Source of the DNA: Glaesserella parasuis
Lineage (GTDB): Bacteria; Pseudomonadota; Gammaproteobacteria; Enterobacterales; Pasteurellaceae
NCBI RefSeq assembly: GCF_002015085.1
Contig: NZ_MUXW01000033.1
Coordinates: 26,864-86,359 of the forward strand
DNA: 59,496 nt
Direction: 5' to 3'
The notes under the pieces: generated by a model
Seen by the model: only the letters and a program-made list of their open reading frames with translations
Told to the model about the DNA's origin: nothing
Database searches by the model: none
Program-made: the position numbers and the translations under genes
In this document: positions 26,116 through 34,565 of the stretch, in pieces
Layout of the letters: every line of letters begins with the position of its first letter
Numbering within the stretch: position 1 is the stretch's first letter

Positions 26116-26604
26116 TTAATTACTCTTTTTACTTTTACGATGTTCTAAAATGGATTCTAAAATCAGCAATCCTGCCCCCACCACAATACCAATATCGGCA
26201 ATGTTAAATACAGGATAATGATAAATGTCCCAATAAAAATCTAAAAAATCAACCACATAGCCATTATAAGCACGATCAACCGCATTGCCTATTGCCCCAC
26301 CAATAATCAAGGCATAAGCTGAATTTTGCAGTTTGAGCTCCGCTTTATTTTTAAACAGCATTACAATCAATGCAATAGAAATGACAATAGCTAAACCTAA
26401 AAAGAAATATTTTTGCCAGCCTGAGTGATCCGCTAAGAAGCTAAACGCCGCCCCATAGTTTCTCACATACGTAAGATTAAAGATCGGCAGAACATTCACG
26501 CTTTCATAAAGCTCAAAGCGTTGTACCACAATGTATTTGCTCAATAAATCTGTGATTAATACCACGGCACTTAACCACAACCACGATAAACCTGTTTTTT
26601 TCAT
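26116..26604 (-). CDS. lspA: Lipoprotein signal peptidase (signal peptidase II)
   Basis: Inner-membrane aspartyl protease that removes signal peptides from prolipoproteins after diacylglyceryl transfer. The 162 residues have four membrane segments and the catalytic aspartates in GGAIGNAVDRAYNG (near 113-126) and VFNIADIGI (near 140-148), plus the conserved N-Y-G-A-A-F-S-F loop. Its clients in this window include MltC, GlpQ and the M48 lipoprotein. Confidence 0.96.
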   Translation of the reverse strand: MKKTGLSWLWLSAVVLITDLLSKYIVVQRFELYESVNVLPIFNLTYVRNYGAAFSFLADHSGWQKYFFLGLAIVISIALIVMLFKNKAELKLQNSAYALIIGGAIGNAVDRAYNGYVVDFLDFYWDIYHYPVFNIADIGIVVGAGLLILESILEHRKSKKSN

Positions 26605-26612
26605 TTTATTCC

Positions 26613-26951
26613 TTAAATTGCTTCTTCGTTCTCTTCGCCCGTACGAATACGAATAACACGTTCTACATTATACACAAAGATTTTACCATCGCCGATTTTG
26701 CCTGTTTGTGCGGTATCAATGATCGCTTCAATACATTCATCAACTTGCTCATCAGCCACAATAATTTCTAATTTCACTTTTGGCAGGAAATCAATCGCAT
26801 ATTCTGCCCCACGATAAAGTTCCGTATGCCCTTTTTGACGACCAAAACCTTTGACTTCAGTGACCGTCATTCCCGTAATTCCCACATCCGTTAATGCTTC
26901 ACGGACATCATCTAATTTGAATGGTTTAATAATCGCTTCAATTTTTTTCAT
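26613..26951 (-). CDS. glnB: Nitrogen regulatory protein P-II
   Basis: A trimeric signal protein that senses 2-oxoglutarate and ATP/ADP and controls glutamine synthetase adenylylation and NtrB. The 112 residues match GlnB exactly; the uridylylation site Tyr51 is present in HTELYRGAEYAIDF, as are the B-loop G-x-I-G-D-G-K-I-F and the R-I-R-T-G-E C-loop. Here it lies between mog and lspA, without amtB or glnA nearby. Confidence 0.95.
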   Translation of the reverse strand: MKKIEAIIKPFKLDDVREALTDVGITGMTVTEVKGFGRQKGHTELYRGAEYAIDFLPKVKLEIIVADEQVDECIEAIIDTAQTGKIGDGKIFVYNVERVIRIRTGEENEEAI

Positions 26952-26959
26952 AAGTTATC

Positions 26960-27553
26960 CTATCTTCTTGCTGATTTTGGTCTAAAACTCTCACAAATTT
27001 CAGGGTAAGTTTCAATATAAATGTCGCTTAAAAGTTGTAAACAGTAGGGAACTGCACTGAAAATACCTCGAACAAGCACTTTGCCATCTTGATCTTTCAC
27101 GCCTTCTAAGGTTTCTTTAATTGCCTTTGGCTGTCCAGGAAGGTTTAAAATTAGTGAGCTATGTCGAATTGCCCCCAATTGACGAGAGAGAATAGCCGTT
27201 GGTACAAAATGTAAACTCACTTGTCGCATCTGTTCGCCAAAGCCAGGCATTTCACGGTGAGCAACGGCTAAGGTTGCATCGGGCGTGACATCACGTTTAG
27301 CAGGACCTGTTCCGCCTGTGGTTAAGACTAAGTGACAAGCGAGGTTATCGACTAATTCAATTAGTGTTTGCTCAATAACCGCTTGTTCATCAGGAATTAG
27401 ACGAGTTTCAAGTTCAAAAGGCGTGGTAATGGCAGTTTGTAGCCAAGCCTGTAATTCAGGAATGCCTTGATCGGCATAAACACCTGCAGATGCTCGGTCG
27501 GATACGGAAACTAAGCCAATTTTTAAGGTTTCTTTGCTTAAACAAGCGGGCAT
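26960..27553 (-). CDS. mog: Molybdopterin adenylyltransferase MogA
   Basis: Adenylylates molybdopterin before molybdate insertion in molybdenum cofactor synthesis. The 197-residue MoCF-binding fold contains IGLVSVSDRAS, LVLTTGGTGPAKRDVTPDAT (near 78-97) and the SLILNLPGQPKAIKE motif. The match to MogA rather than MoaB is supported by the T-P-D-A-T loop and size. It is co-oriented with glnB, 8 bases apart. Confidence 0.93.
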   Translation of the reverse strand: MPACLSKETLKIGLVSVSDRASAGVYADQGIPELQAWLQTAITTPFELETRLIPDEQAVIEQTLIELVDNLACHLVLTTGGTGPAKRDVTPDATLAVAHREMPGFGEQMRQVSLHFVPTAILSRQLGAIRHSSLILNLPGQPKAIKETLEGVKDQDGKVLVRGIFSAVPYCLQLLSDIYIETYPEICESFRPKSARR

Positions 27554-27605
27554 TTTCTTTCTCTTTTTTACAAATTTAGACTGCTTGTTATTTTACCTTG
27601 AGAGC

Positions 27606-27968
27606 CTATTTTTCTAAAGTCTTAATCTTAAAGATGAAGTAATAATATTGAAAGATAATCACAGCAATTAAGATCAGTTTGCCGATGATATGAGGGATTA
27701 CAAAGAACGCAAAAATACAGAACGGAACAGAAAATGCCAAAATACTGATTTTCTGTTTAAGTGTCATTGCTCGTGTTTGATCGAAAGACTTGAGATATTT
27801 GGAATAGATAGTGGTAGATAAGAACCACTGTGTTAGTCGTTCAGAACTTTTGCCAAAACAATAGAGTGCTAAAAGCAAAAATGGGGTGGTAGGTAGCCCA
27901 GGTACAATAATACCTATTAAACCTAATATAATTGAGATAAAACCGAGTAAGATGAATAGTGCTTTCAT
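27606..27968 (-). CDS. DUF454 (YbaN-like) inner-membrane protein
   Basis: A 120-residue integral membrane protein of the YbaN/DUF454 family. The family motif G-I-I-V-P-G-L-P-T-T-P-F-L-L-L-A-L-Y-C-F near 20-40 and S-S-E-R-L-T-Q-W near 42-49 are clear, with membrane segments near 3-23, 26-40 and a paired segment near 77-113. Molecular function is unknown. It ends 52 bases upstream of mog in the same orientation. Confidence 0.85.
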   Translation of the reverse strand: MKALFILLGFISIILGLIGIIVPGLPTTPFLLLALYCFGKSSERLTQWFLSTTIYSKYLKSFDQTRAMTLKQKISILAFSVPFCIFAFFVIPHIIGKLILIAVIIFQYYYFIFKIKTLEK

Positions 27969-28077
27969 GTATTTAAGGGAAAAGTAGTGATAGATGTTGA
28001 TAATATGTTAATTCAATTCATTTTTCAACGAAGCAAGCAACTAGAAAGTATATAACTATTTTTACAGCCTAAAAAAG

Positions 28078-28090
28078 CATAGTGGACCAA
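28078..28090 (-). repeat. Dispersed repeat, copy 3 (divergent)
   Basis: GCATAGTGGACCA resembles GCATAGTAGACAA of the better copies, in a 200-base gap between birA and the DUF454 gene that otherwise holds nothing I recognise. Confidence 0.3.
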
Positions 28091-28169
28091 AGTGTTGGTT
28101 CTGTTTTTCTAACTTTCACTAACTCTTTTGATTACGGCATCCCTAAAATATGAATTGAGATAGGGACGA

Positions 28170-28937
28170 TTAGTTTCCTCTCAATGACATTTCACCTGTC
28201 GCAAAACGGCGGATAATTTCCCCTTGTTGCAGAATCAATTCCCCTTCTTCATTAATCCCAAGGGAAATCCCGTGAATTTCTTCATTTTCAGTGATTAATC
28301 TAACCGCTTGATGACGGAAAATATCAAACTGTTGCCAACGTTCTGCGTAGGGTTCAAAGGTGGTTTGTGGATAAGTCACTAGGGCATTTTGTAAACGTTT
28401 AGCTAGCTCAGCAACCAGTTGGGAACGATCTATCTGATGTTCTGAGAGATCGCTCCAAGCCTGCGTTACCACATTTTTATCGACAGCGTTCATTCCTAAA
28501 TTCAAGCCGATGCCAATCACAAGGTAAATTCCCGTTTTATCGACACGGCTCTCAATTAGAATGCCCCCCATTTTTTTACCTTGATAGTAAATATCATTGG
28601 GCCATTTAATTTGAATATACGGTACGTTCAGTGTTTGGAAGGTCTCGGCAATTAATACTGATACCACTAAACTTAGTGATGAGAGCTGTGGAATATCCAA
28701 TGAAGGATAGTGCCATAACATTGAAAAATAAACGTTTTGACTTTCAGGTGAATACCACTGCCGTCCACGTCTGCCACGCCCCGCCGTTTGGGATTCTGCA
28801 ACACAAAGTAAGCCTGACGGTAAGGTTTTATAGTGCGTCAGTAGATATTCGTTAGTAGAGTCAATCTCTTTAAATACAAGAGCTTGTCCTTGGGTTAATG
28901 CCGATGTAATTAAATGTTGATCAAATCCCATTGCCAA
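28170..28937 (-). CDS. birA: Biotin-[acetyl-CoA-carboxylase] ligase, monofunctional
   Basis: Activates biotin to biotinyl-AMP and attaches it to AccB (encoded here at 42058). The 255-residue protein begins directly with the catalytic domain and has GRGRRGRQW at 53-61, then W-P-N-D-I-Y near 119 and the C-terminal SH3-like domain. It lacks the ~60-residue DNA-binding domain of E. coli BirA (321 aa), so it should not act as a repressor of biotin genes. It abuts murB as in E. coli. Confidence 0.94.
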   Translation of the reverse strand: MAMGFDQHLITSALTQGQALVFKEIDSTNEYLLTHYKTLPSGLLCVAESQTAGRGRRGRQWYSPESQNVYFSMLWHYPSLDIPQLSSLSLVVSVLIAETFQTLNVPYIQIKWPNDIYYQGKKMGGILIESRVDKTGIYLVIGIGLNLGMNAVDKNVVTQAWSDLSEHQIDRSQLVAELAKRLQNALVTYPQTTFEPYAERWQQFDIFRHQAVRLITENEEIHGISLGINEEGELILQQGEIIRRFATGEMSLRGN

Positions 28938-29966
28938 TTACCTTGTCACAAATTCACTATCCACTTCGCCCTGTCGTCCCATAAAACGTACTTCTGGGTG
29001 TAATTCCACGCCAAATTTTTCACGGACTTGACGACGGACTTCTTTTGCTAATGCCACAACATCAGCCCCAGTGGCATTCTCTTTATTAATCAGCACCAGT
29101 GCTTGCTGGGTATGAACTGCCGCTCCGCCAATTTGGAAACCTTTTAAATTTGCTTGGTCAATTAACCAGCCTGCAGGTAATTTGACTGAACCATCCGCTT
29201 GTGGATAGTGTGGAATATTCGGGTAAGCGGTCTGAATCTGTTGAAATTTTGCAAATTCCACTACGGGATTTTTAAAGAAACTACCCGCATTACCAAACTC
29301 ATCAGGATTTGGTAATTTCGCTCGGCGTACGGTACAGACTTCATCAAACACTTGCTGTGGCGTTACTGTGTTTGGATCAAATTGTGCCAAAGAACCGTAA
29401 TTTAAAACAGGTTGCCACACCTTTGCCAACTTCAAACCGACAGCCACAATCGCATAATGCTCACGATATTGATGCTTGAATACACTTTCTCGATAGCCAA
29501 ACTCACACTCGTTTTTCGTTAAACGGAACAGCTCACCCGTTTTGAGATTTAGTACATCGACATAATCGCAAACACGCTCAAATTCTACCCCGTAAGCCCC
29601 GATATTTTGAATCGGTGCAGAGCCAGCAACACCAGGAATTAACGCCAGATTTTCAAGCCCGCCAATTCCTTGTTGCAATGTCCATTGCACTAACTCATGC
29701 CAATTTTCACCACCTGCAACCTGTAAATAATGAAAATGCTCATCTTGACGATGCTCGATCCCTTTGAGCTTATTGACTAATACTGTGCCGTCAAAATCAT
29801 CTAAAAACAGCACATTAGAGCCTTGCCCTAACAATAAAATCGGTTGTTGTGCGTGATCAGCTTTTTGCCATTCGGTTAATAGTTGTTCAATACTGTTGAA
29901 CTCGATAATGACCGATGCTTTTGCAGGCAAATGAAAGGTATGAAATGGGGTTAAGGTCTGACTCAT
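28938..29966 (-). CDS. murB: UDP-N-acetylenolpyruvoylglucosamine reductase MurB
   Basis: FAD- and NADPH-dependent enzyme that makes UDP-MurNAc for peptidoglycan. The 342 residues (E. coli 342) contain LLGQGSNVLFL, the FAD-binding PGVAGSAPIQNIGAYGVE near 110-127, the type I motif FGYRESVFK with the substrate Tyr, NAGSFFKNP with the catalytic Ser, and the C-terminal LHPEVRFMG Glu. It is co-oriented with yicC (3-base gap) and birA (no gap). Confidence 0.97.
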   Translation of the reverse strand: MSQTLTPFHTFHLPAKASVIIEFNSIEQLLTEWQKADHAQQPILLLGQGSNVLFLDDFDGTVLVNKLKGIEHRQDEHFHYLQVAGGENWHELVQWTLQQGIGGLENLALIPGVAGSAPIQNIGAYGVEFERVCDYVDVLNLKTGELFRLTKNECEFGYRESVFKHQYREHYAIVAVGLKLAKVWQPVLNYGSLAQFDPNTVTPQQVFDEVCTVRRAKLPNPDEFGNAGSFFKNPVVEFAKFQQIQTAYPNIPHYPQADGSVKLPAGWLIDQANLKGFQIGGAAVHTQQALVLINKENATGADVVALAKEVRRQVREKFGVELHPEVRFMGRQGEVDSEFVTR

Positions 29967-29969
29967 TGA

Positions 29970-30833
29970 CTACTCCAAATTCTGAATTTGCTCACGCATC
30001 TGTTCAATTAACACTTTCAACTCAACGGCAGAATTAGTGACATCAGCGTTAATCGATTTTGATGCCAGCGTATTCGCTTCACGATTTAGCTCTTGCATCA
30101 TAAAGTCTAATTTACGTCCAACTGCACCGCCTTTTTTCAAAATAGACGTGGTTTCTTTGACGTGTAGCTGTAAGCGGTCTAACTCTTCCGCCACATCGAC
30201 TTTTTGAGCCAGTAGTACCATTTCTTGCTCTAAACGTTGTGGATCAAGTTGCAAGTTCAGTTCATCAAAACGCTGTTGCAAGCGGTCTTTTTGCCACTGT
30301 AAAACGCTCGGCATTTGAGCCTGTACTTTTGTTGCTTCTGTGGCAATAGCGTCTAAACGCTGTTGAATTAAGGCTTGTAAATTCGTCCCTTCACGTCCAC
30401 GCATTGCAATAAATTCTACAAGGATCTGCTCAAAACCGTCTAATAAATCTTGACTGATCTGGTCGAGATCTTGATTTTGGTTATCGACAACCCCAGGGAA
30501 ACGCAGAATATCCACCAAGTTAATTTCGCCTTCTTGAGCCGTTTCTTTTAGCCATTGTAATGAACTTATCACCTGTTTGGCATACTCTTGATTTAAAGCT
30601 AAGCCATTGTTTTGATTAGCATTTAATTCAATGCGTAAACTACACTCTACTTTACCACGGGTTAGTGTCGTACGCAGACGTTCACGCAAGGTCATTTCCA
30701 AATTGCGAAAGGCTTCAGGCAGACGGAAATAAGTTTCTAAAAAACGTTGATTAACCGAACGGATTTCCCATACGGCGTTACCCCACTCTTTTTTAAGCTC
30801 AAGGTGGGCGAAAGCGGTCATACTGTAAATCAT
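29970..30833 (-). CDS. yicC: YicC-family endoribonuclease
   Basis: A 287-residue helical protein of the YicC family, recently shown in E. coli to be an endoribonuclease that can promote decay of the sRNA RyhB. The N-terminus M-I-Y-S-M-T-A-F, W-E-I-R-S-V-N-Q-R-F-L-E, and the C-terminal DUF1732 block (KKGGAVGRKLDFMMQELNRE, N-T-L-A-S-K-S) are conserved. It is divergent from rph, as in E. coli. Confidence 0.93.
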   Translation of the reverse strand: MIYSMTAFAHLELKKEWGNAVWEIRSVNQRFLETYFRLPEAFRNLEMTLRERLRTTLTRGKVECSLRIELNANQNNGLALNQEYAKQVISSLQWLKETAQEGEINLVDILRFPGVVDNQNQDLDQISQDLLDGFEQILVEFIAMRGREGTNLQALIQQRLDAIATEATKVQAQMPSVLQWQKDRLQQRFDELNLQLDPQRLEQEMVLLAQKVDVAEELDRLQLHVKETTSILKKGGAVGRKLDFMMQELNREANTLASKSINADVTNSAVELKVLIEQMREQIQNLE

Positions 30834-30923
30834 TGTACTCTTTTCTCTTTGTTACAAAATTTGGCATATTGTACTTGGTATTCTGCTAGAATAGGGGAAA
30901 TTTTTTAGAGAAAGGGAATAAAT

Positions 30924-31658
30924 ATGCGTCCAAATAATCGTCCTGTTGATCAAACTCGTCCTGTAAAAATCACTCGTAACTATACTCGCTATGCCGAAGG
31001 GTCTGTGTTGGTGGAATTTGGTGAAACCAAAGTGCTGTGTAATGCCACTGTCGAAGAAACTGTACCACGTTTTCTCAAAGGGCAACAACAAGGTTGGGTG
31101 ACAGCCGAATACGGTATGTTGCCAAGAGCAACCCATAGCCGAACCCAACGTGAAGCGGCGAAAGGCAAACAAGGCGGTCGTACAATGGAAATTCAGCGTT
31201 TAATCGCTCGCTCTTTGCGTGCAGTCGTTGATTTGAAAGCCTTAGGTGAGCGTACAATTACGGTAGATTGTGATGTGATACAAGCCGACGGCGGTACACG
31301 CACAGCGTCTATCACAGGGGCTTGCGTTGCGTTACACGATGCGATTAACAAATTGATCGCCGATGGCTTATTGAAAGAAAATCCGATGAAAGGATTAGTG
31401 GCGGCAATTTCTGTAGGGATTGTCGATGGGCAAGCGGTCTGTGATTTGGAATATGTGGAAGACTCTAACGCAGAAACCGATATGAATGTGGTGATGGTTG
31501 AAGACGGTCGTTTAGTGGAAGTACAAGGCACTGCCGAAGGTGAACCGTTCAGCCATATGGAATTATTGCAACTCCTTGATTTAGCACAGAAAGGGATTGA
31601 GCAGTTGTTTGAAGCACAGCGTCAGGCGCTAAATGCAACTTCTGATGTTATACGATAG
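30924..31658 (+). CDS. rph: Ribonuclease PH
   Basis: Phosphorolytic 3'-5' exonuclease that trims tRNA 3' ends. The 244 residues cover the full RNase PH fold, unlike the frameshifted rph of E. coli K-12. Conserved blocks include RPNNRPVDQTRPVKITRNYT, GWVTAEYGMLPRATHSRTQR, G-G-R-T-M-E-I-Q-R-L-I-R-like substrate-binding arginines, and DLEYVEDSNAETDMNVVM (catalytic Asp). It is divergent from yicC and followed by a hairpin terminator. Confidence 0.97.
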   Translation: MRPNNRPVDQTRPVKITRNYTRYAEGSVLVEFGETKVLCNATVEETVPRFLKGQQQGWVTAEYGMLPRATHSRTQREAAKGKQGGRTMEIQRLIARSLRAVVDLKALGERTITVDCDVIQADGGTRTASITGACVALHDAINKLIADGLLKENPMKGLVAAISVGIVDGQAVCDLEYVEDSNAETDMNVVMVEDGRLVEVQGTAEGEPFSHMELLQLLDLAQKGIEQLFEAQRQALNATSDVIR

Positions 31659-31711
31659 TCGTACAAAAATTAAAATTTTAAGAAATCATTTAGGGGATTA
31701 TTCCCAGCAAT

Positions 31712-31733
31712 ATTGGGGCATAGTAGACAAAAT
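31712..31733 (-). repeat. Dispersed repeat, copy 4
   Basis: The minus strand reads ATTTTGTCTACTATGCCCCA and then AT. It matches the copies at 8621 and 59111 and forms part of the rph terminator stem. Confidence 0.5.
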
Positions 31734-31753
31734 AGTCGCTATGCCAATTTTTT
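31717..31753 (+). terminator. Terminator after rph
   Basis: GGCATAG (31717-31723) pairs with CTATGCC (31739-31745), followed by AATTTTTTG. The left arm overlaps a dispersed repeat copy. Confidence 0.65.
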
Positions 31754-31766
31754 GAAACATATTATG

Positions 31767-32648
31767 TCAAAATAACTTACTCAACCAGCCCAATTTTGAA
31801 CCTAAAACATTAAAGTAGTTGTAATCTTTTAAATGCAATAGACGCAACTTATCCGGGCTTTTTTGCACAAGAATACGTTCATCAGGGCTAAACGGCAGTA
31901 AACGTTGGCTATCACAGCTAATCACTAAATTTGACTGATTGTACTCAGCAAAACGCATTGAAATAACACTATCGCCATCGACAACCAAAGGACGAGAAGA
32001 AAGGCTGTGTGGGTTCATCGGAACAAGAGCAATCGCATTTAAATTAGGGGTTAAGATTGGGCCACCGGCGGAAAGCGAATAGGCGGTTGAACCTGTAGGT
32101 GTTCCAATAATTAACCCGTCGGAACGTTGCGAAAAAGCAAATTTGCCATCAATACTCACTTCAAAATCAATAGTACGAGCGATTTGGCTAGAGTGAACGA
32201 CAACTTCATTGAGGGCATTATTTGCTTCAATGATCTTACCATTTTGCTCAATTTTCGCATCAAGTAAGAAACGTTCTTCAATCATAAACTCGCCACGCTC
32301 AAGGCAACTATGCAGTTGCTCAAAGGCTGTTTGAGGGGCAATATCTGTTAAAAAACCAAGATTTCCACGGTTAATGCCAATCAGTGGTACACGATATTTC
32401 GCTAATTGCCGAGCCATACCCAGCATATTACCGTCACCACCAATCACAATTACTAAATCCGCCCATTCGCCAATTTCTGCAATGCTCATCGGGTTAGCTA
32501 AATTGAGTTGAGTGGCAATTTTTTCTTCGACTAACACATTATATTTACGATCTTTTAGCCAGTTATACACAGCTAAATGCGTTTCTAAAGCTATATCGTG
32601 ACGAGGTTTGCCGACAATCGCAATGGTTTGAAATCTACGGTGCATCAT
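31767..32648 (-). CDS. nadK: NAD kinase
   Basis: ATP-dependent phosphorylation of NAD to NADP. The 293 residues match NadK length. The diacylglycerol-kinase-like motif VIGGDGNMLGMAR lies near 70-82, N-R-G-N-L-G-F-L-T-D near 104 and GSTAYSLSAGGPIL near 187-200. It faces rph, sharing the short gap that holds the rph terminator. Confidence 0.97.
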   Translation of the reverse strand: MMHRRFQTIAIVGKPRHDIALETHLAVYNWLKDRKYNVLVEEKIATQLNLANPMSIAEIGEWADLVIVIGGDGNMLGMARQLAKYRVPLIGINRGNLGFLTDIAPQTAFEQLHSCLERGEFMIEERFLLDAKIEQNGKIIEANNALNEVVVHSSQIARTIDFEVSIDGKFAFSQRSDGLIIGTPTGSTAYSLSAGGPILTPNLNAIALVPMNPHSLSSRPLVVDGDSVISMRFAEYNQSNLVISCDSQRLLPFSPDERILVQKSPDKLRLLHLKDYNYFNVLGSKLGWLSKLF

Positions 32649-32761
32649 TTGAACTCGTTATCTAATAAAATTTGGCTATATGGTAGTACGCAATCTGCTG
32701 TTTGTCATCTTTTTCCTATCAGCTTACTAATTGTTTAAATCTTAGGGATAAATAAAAAATT

Positions 32762-32797
32762 ACCCTATAAAATAGGGTGTCATCTATTTTATAGGGT
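32762..32797. promoter_or_regulatory. Compound palindrome upstream of a 20-codon frame
   Basis: ACCCTATAAAATAG (32762-32775) and CTATTTTATAGGGT (32784-32797) are perfect reverse complements. The left part also contains a self-palindrome, ACCCTATAAAATAGGGT (32762-32778). It reads like an operator. A short frame, ATG at 32801-32803 (MNLTKNELNKRVIDDFLFVL, then TAG), follows immediately; I do not call this frame a gene. The rest of the 32649-32908 gap shows nothing else. Confidence 0.4.
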
Positions 32798-32908
32798 TAG
32801 CATGAATTTAACTAAAAATGAACTAAATAAAAGAGTTATTGATGATTTCTTATTCGTTTTATAGCGTATAAATTAATTTTTATTCATCATCCTAGAAACT
32901 CTTTATGT

Positions 32909-34441
32909 TTAATCAATCGCCGGTGTATATTCACCTTTTGCAATTGCATCTTTGATACGCTCTGCTTCACTCAATACTTGAGCTAATAAAGCCTGAACGT
33001 TTTCTAAGGTCGCAATTGGACTTAAGGTGGTCATTTTTAGCGATTGTATGTTGTTCACTTTGGTTACGCCGATATTCGCTTCGCCACGGGCAAAGAGTTC
33101 ATCTGCAACGTTCTGGTTCAAGGTATCAACAAACTCTGCTGGGTAGCCTTGCGGTACAACACGGAACAACACGGAAGCAAATTGAGGTTCAACTAATAGC
33201 TCTAAGCCGTCGGTCGCTTTGATGTAGTCTGCAACGGCACGAGTTAATTTCACGCCGTGGTCAATCATTGAACCGTAAAGATTTTCACCAAGGGCTTCCA
33301 CAGTAAACCATAATTTTAATGCGTCAAAACGACGGGTGGTTTGTAGTGATTTTGCCACTAAGTTTGGTACACCGTGTTCTTCGTCATACTCTGAGTTGAG
33401 ATAATCTGCTTTGTAGTCGATGTAGCGGTATTCGTTTTCATCTTTTAATAAAAACGCGCCACAAGAGATACTTTGGAAGAAGTGTTTGTGGAAATCAAGG
33501 GTGATTGAGTCGGTGAGTTCGATACCGTCTAGGAAATGGCGATATTCATTGGATAGCAGTAATGCACCGCCCCACGCCGCATCAACGTGTAACCAAACAC
33601 CGAATTTGTTGGTAATCGCACGAATGGCTTTGAGTGGATCGATCGCCCCTGCGTCCGTTGTGCCTGCTGTTGCCACAACGCAAGCCACAACTTTGCCTTC
33701 TAAATAAAGTTTGGCTAAGGTCGCTTCCAACGCATTGATGTCCATTTGGGCATTTTCATTGCACGGTACAGTTACAACAGATTGGAACCCCATTCCCATC
33801 ATTGCCATATTTTTTTGCACAGAGAAGTGTGCATTTTCCGAGCAAACCACTTTTACTTTTTGCATTGCATCAGGCGGAATACCGTTACGTTGCACTGACC
33901 ATTCTGTGCCGTCGGCATTTTTCCAGTGTTTTGCAATGCACGCATCACGAGCAAGTAATACGCCCATTAGGTTAGATTGCGTACCACCAGAAGTGAAAAC
34001 ACCCGCTTGTCCTTTGCCGTAGCCTACTTTTTCACGCAACCACTCGATGAGTTGCACTTCCATTAATGAACCTGCTGGGCTTTGATCCCAAGAGTCCATT
34101 GATTGATTGGTGGCATTGATTAATACTTCGGCGATTTGGCTGGTGACCATTGTTGGACAGTGTAAATGAGCCAAAGAGTGTGGGTGGTGTACTTTTAAAC
34201 TTTTGTTGAGGAATAATTCAATTAAGCGATCTAGGGATTTAGCAACGCCTAAGCCTTCTTTTGATGGGTTAAAGGCAATTTCTGAGCGTAGCTGTTTAAT
34301 GCTACCGCCGGTGTACATTTTTTCATTTTGTAGCCAGTTACTCACCGCTTGTACGGCGGTTTCCATTGAGCTTTGGTAGTCTGCAATAGATTGAGCGTCA
34401 TTGCAGAATAGGGCTTGTTTGTGTTTTGAAATATCAGCCAT
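32909..34441 (-). CDS. ddc: L-2,4-diaminobutyrate decarboxylase
   Basis: PLP enzyme that decarboxylates L-2,4-diaminobutyrate to 1,3-diaminopropane. The 510 residues belong to the group II decarboxylase family, with P-T-M-V-T-S-Q-I near 94, VFTSGGTQSNLMGVLLARD near 147-165, HVDAAWGGALLL near 290 and the PLP lysine in LDFHKHFFQ (Lys319). Pairing with dat just upstream in the same orientation fixes the substrate; the pair is typical of Haemophilus, Acinetobacter and relatives. A REP-like palindrome lies between the two. Confidence 0.94.
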   Translation of the reverse strand: MADISKHKQALFCNDAQSIADYQSSMETAVQAVSNWLQNEKMYTGGSIKQLRSEIAFNPSKEGLGVAKSLDRLIELFLNKSLKVHHPHSLAHLHCPTMVTSQIAEVLINATNQSMDSWDQSPAGSLMEVQLIEWLREKVGYGKGQAGVFTSGGTQSNLMGVLLARDACIAKHWKNADGTEWSVQRNGIPPDAMQKVKVVCSENAHFSVQKNMAMMGMGFQSVVTVPCNENAQMDINALEATLAKLYLEGKVVACVVATAGTTDAGAIDPLKAIRAITNKFGVWLHVDAAWGGALLLSNEYRHFLDGIELTDSITLDFHKHFFQSISCGAFLLKDENEYRYIDYKADYLNSEYDEEHGVPNLVAKSLQTTRRFDALKLWFTVEALGENLYGSMIDHGVKLTRAVADYIKATDGLELLVEPQFASVLFRVVPQGYPAEFVDTLNQNVADELFARGEANIGVTKVNNIQSLKMTTLSPIATLENVQALLAQVLSEAERIKDAIAKGEYTPAID

Positions 34442-34454
34442 TTTTCTTTTCTCG

Positions 34455-34512
34455 TAGGGTGCGTATCAACGCACCGTATTAATAGACGAAAGGTGCGTTT
34501 ACACGCACCCTA
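34455..34512. repeat. REP-like nested palindrome (TAGGGTGCGT) between dat and ddc
   Basis: TAGGGTGCGT (34455-34464) pairs with ACGCACCCTA (34503-34512), and inside it AACGCACC (34468-34475) pairs with GGTGCGTT (34492-34499). Sequences of the type GTAGGGTGCGTTA...ACGCACC recur as dispersed palindromes in many bacterial genomes, so this looks like such an element in the dat-ddc gap. The family link is from memory. Confidence 0.55.
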
Positions 34513-34559
34513 CAAGCGGTCACATTTGGTAAAAATTTTGCAATTCCCGACCGCTTGTT
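34512..34559. terminator. Inverted pair of uptake signal sequences between dat and ddc
   Basis: ACAAGCGGTCACATTT begins at 34512, and GACCGCTTGT ends the element at 34558, with TAAAAATTTTGCAA between. The plus-facing copy matches the extended A. pleuropneumoniae-type uptake signal. The pair can form a hairpin just past the dat stop and may end most dat transcripts. Confidence 0.6.
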
Positions 34560-34565
34560 AACGAA

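Noticed and set aside
31193..31531. 112-codon minus-strand frame opposite rph
   Set aside because: Antisense shadow of a fully conserved RNase PH gene; no ribosome site or family match.
32801..32866. 20-codon frame as a gene
   Set aside because: Too short to separate from chance and without a recognisable family; reported only as part of the palindrome observation.
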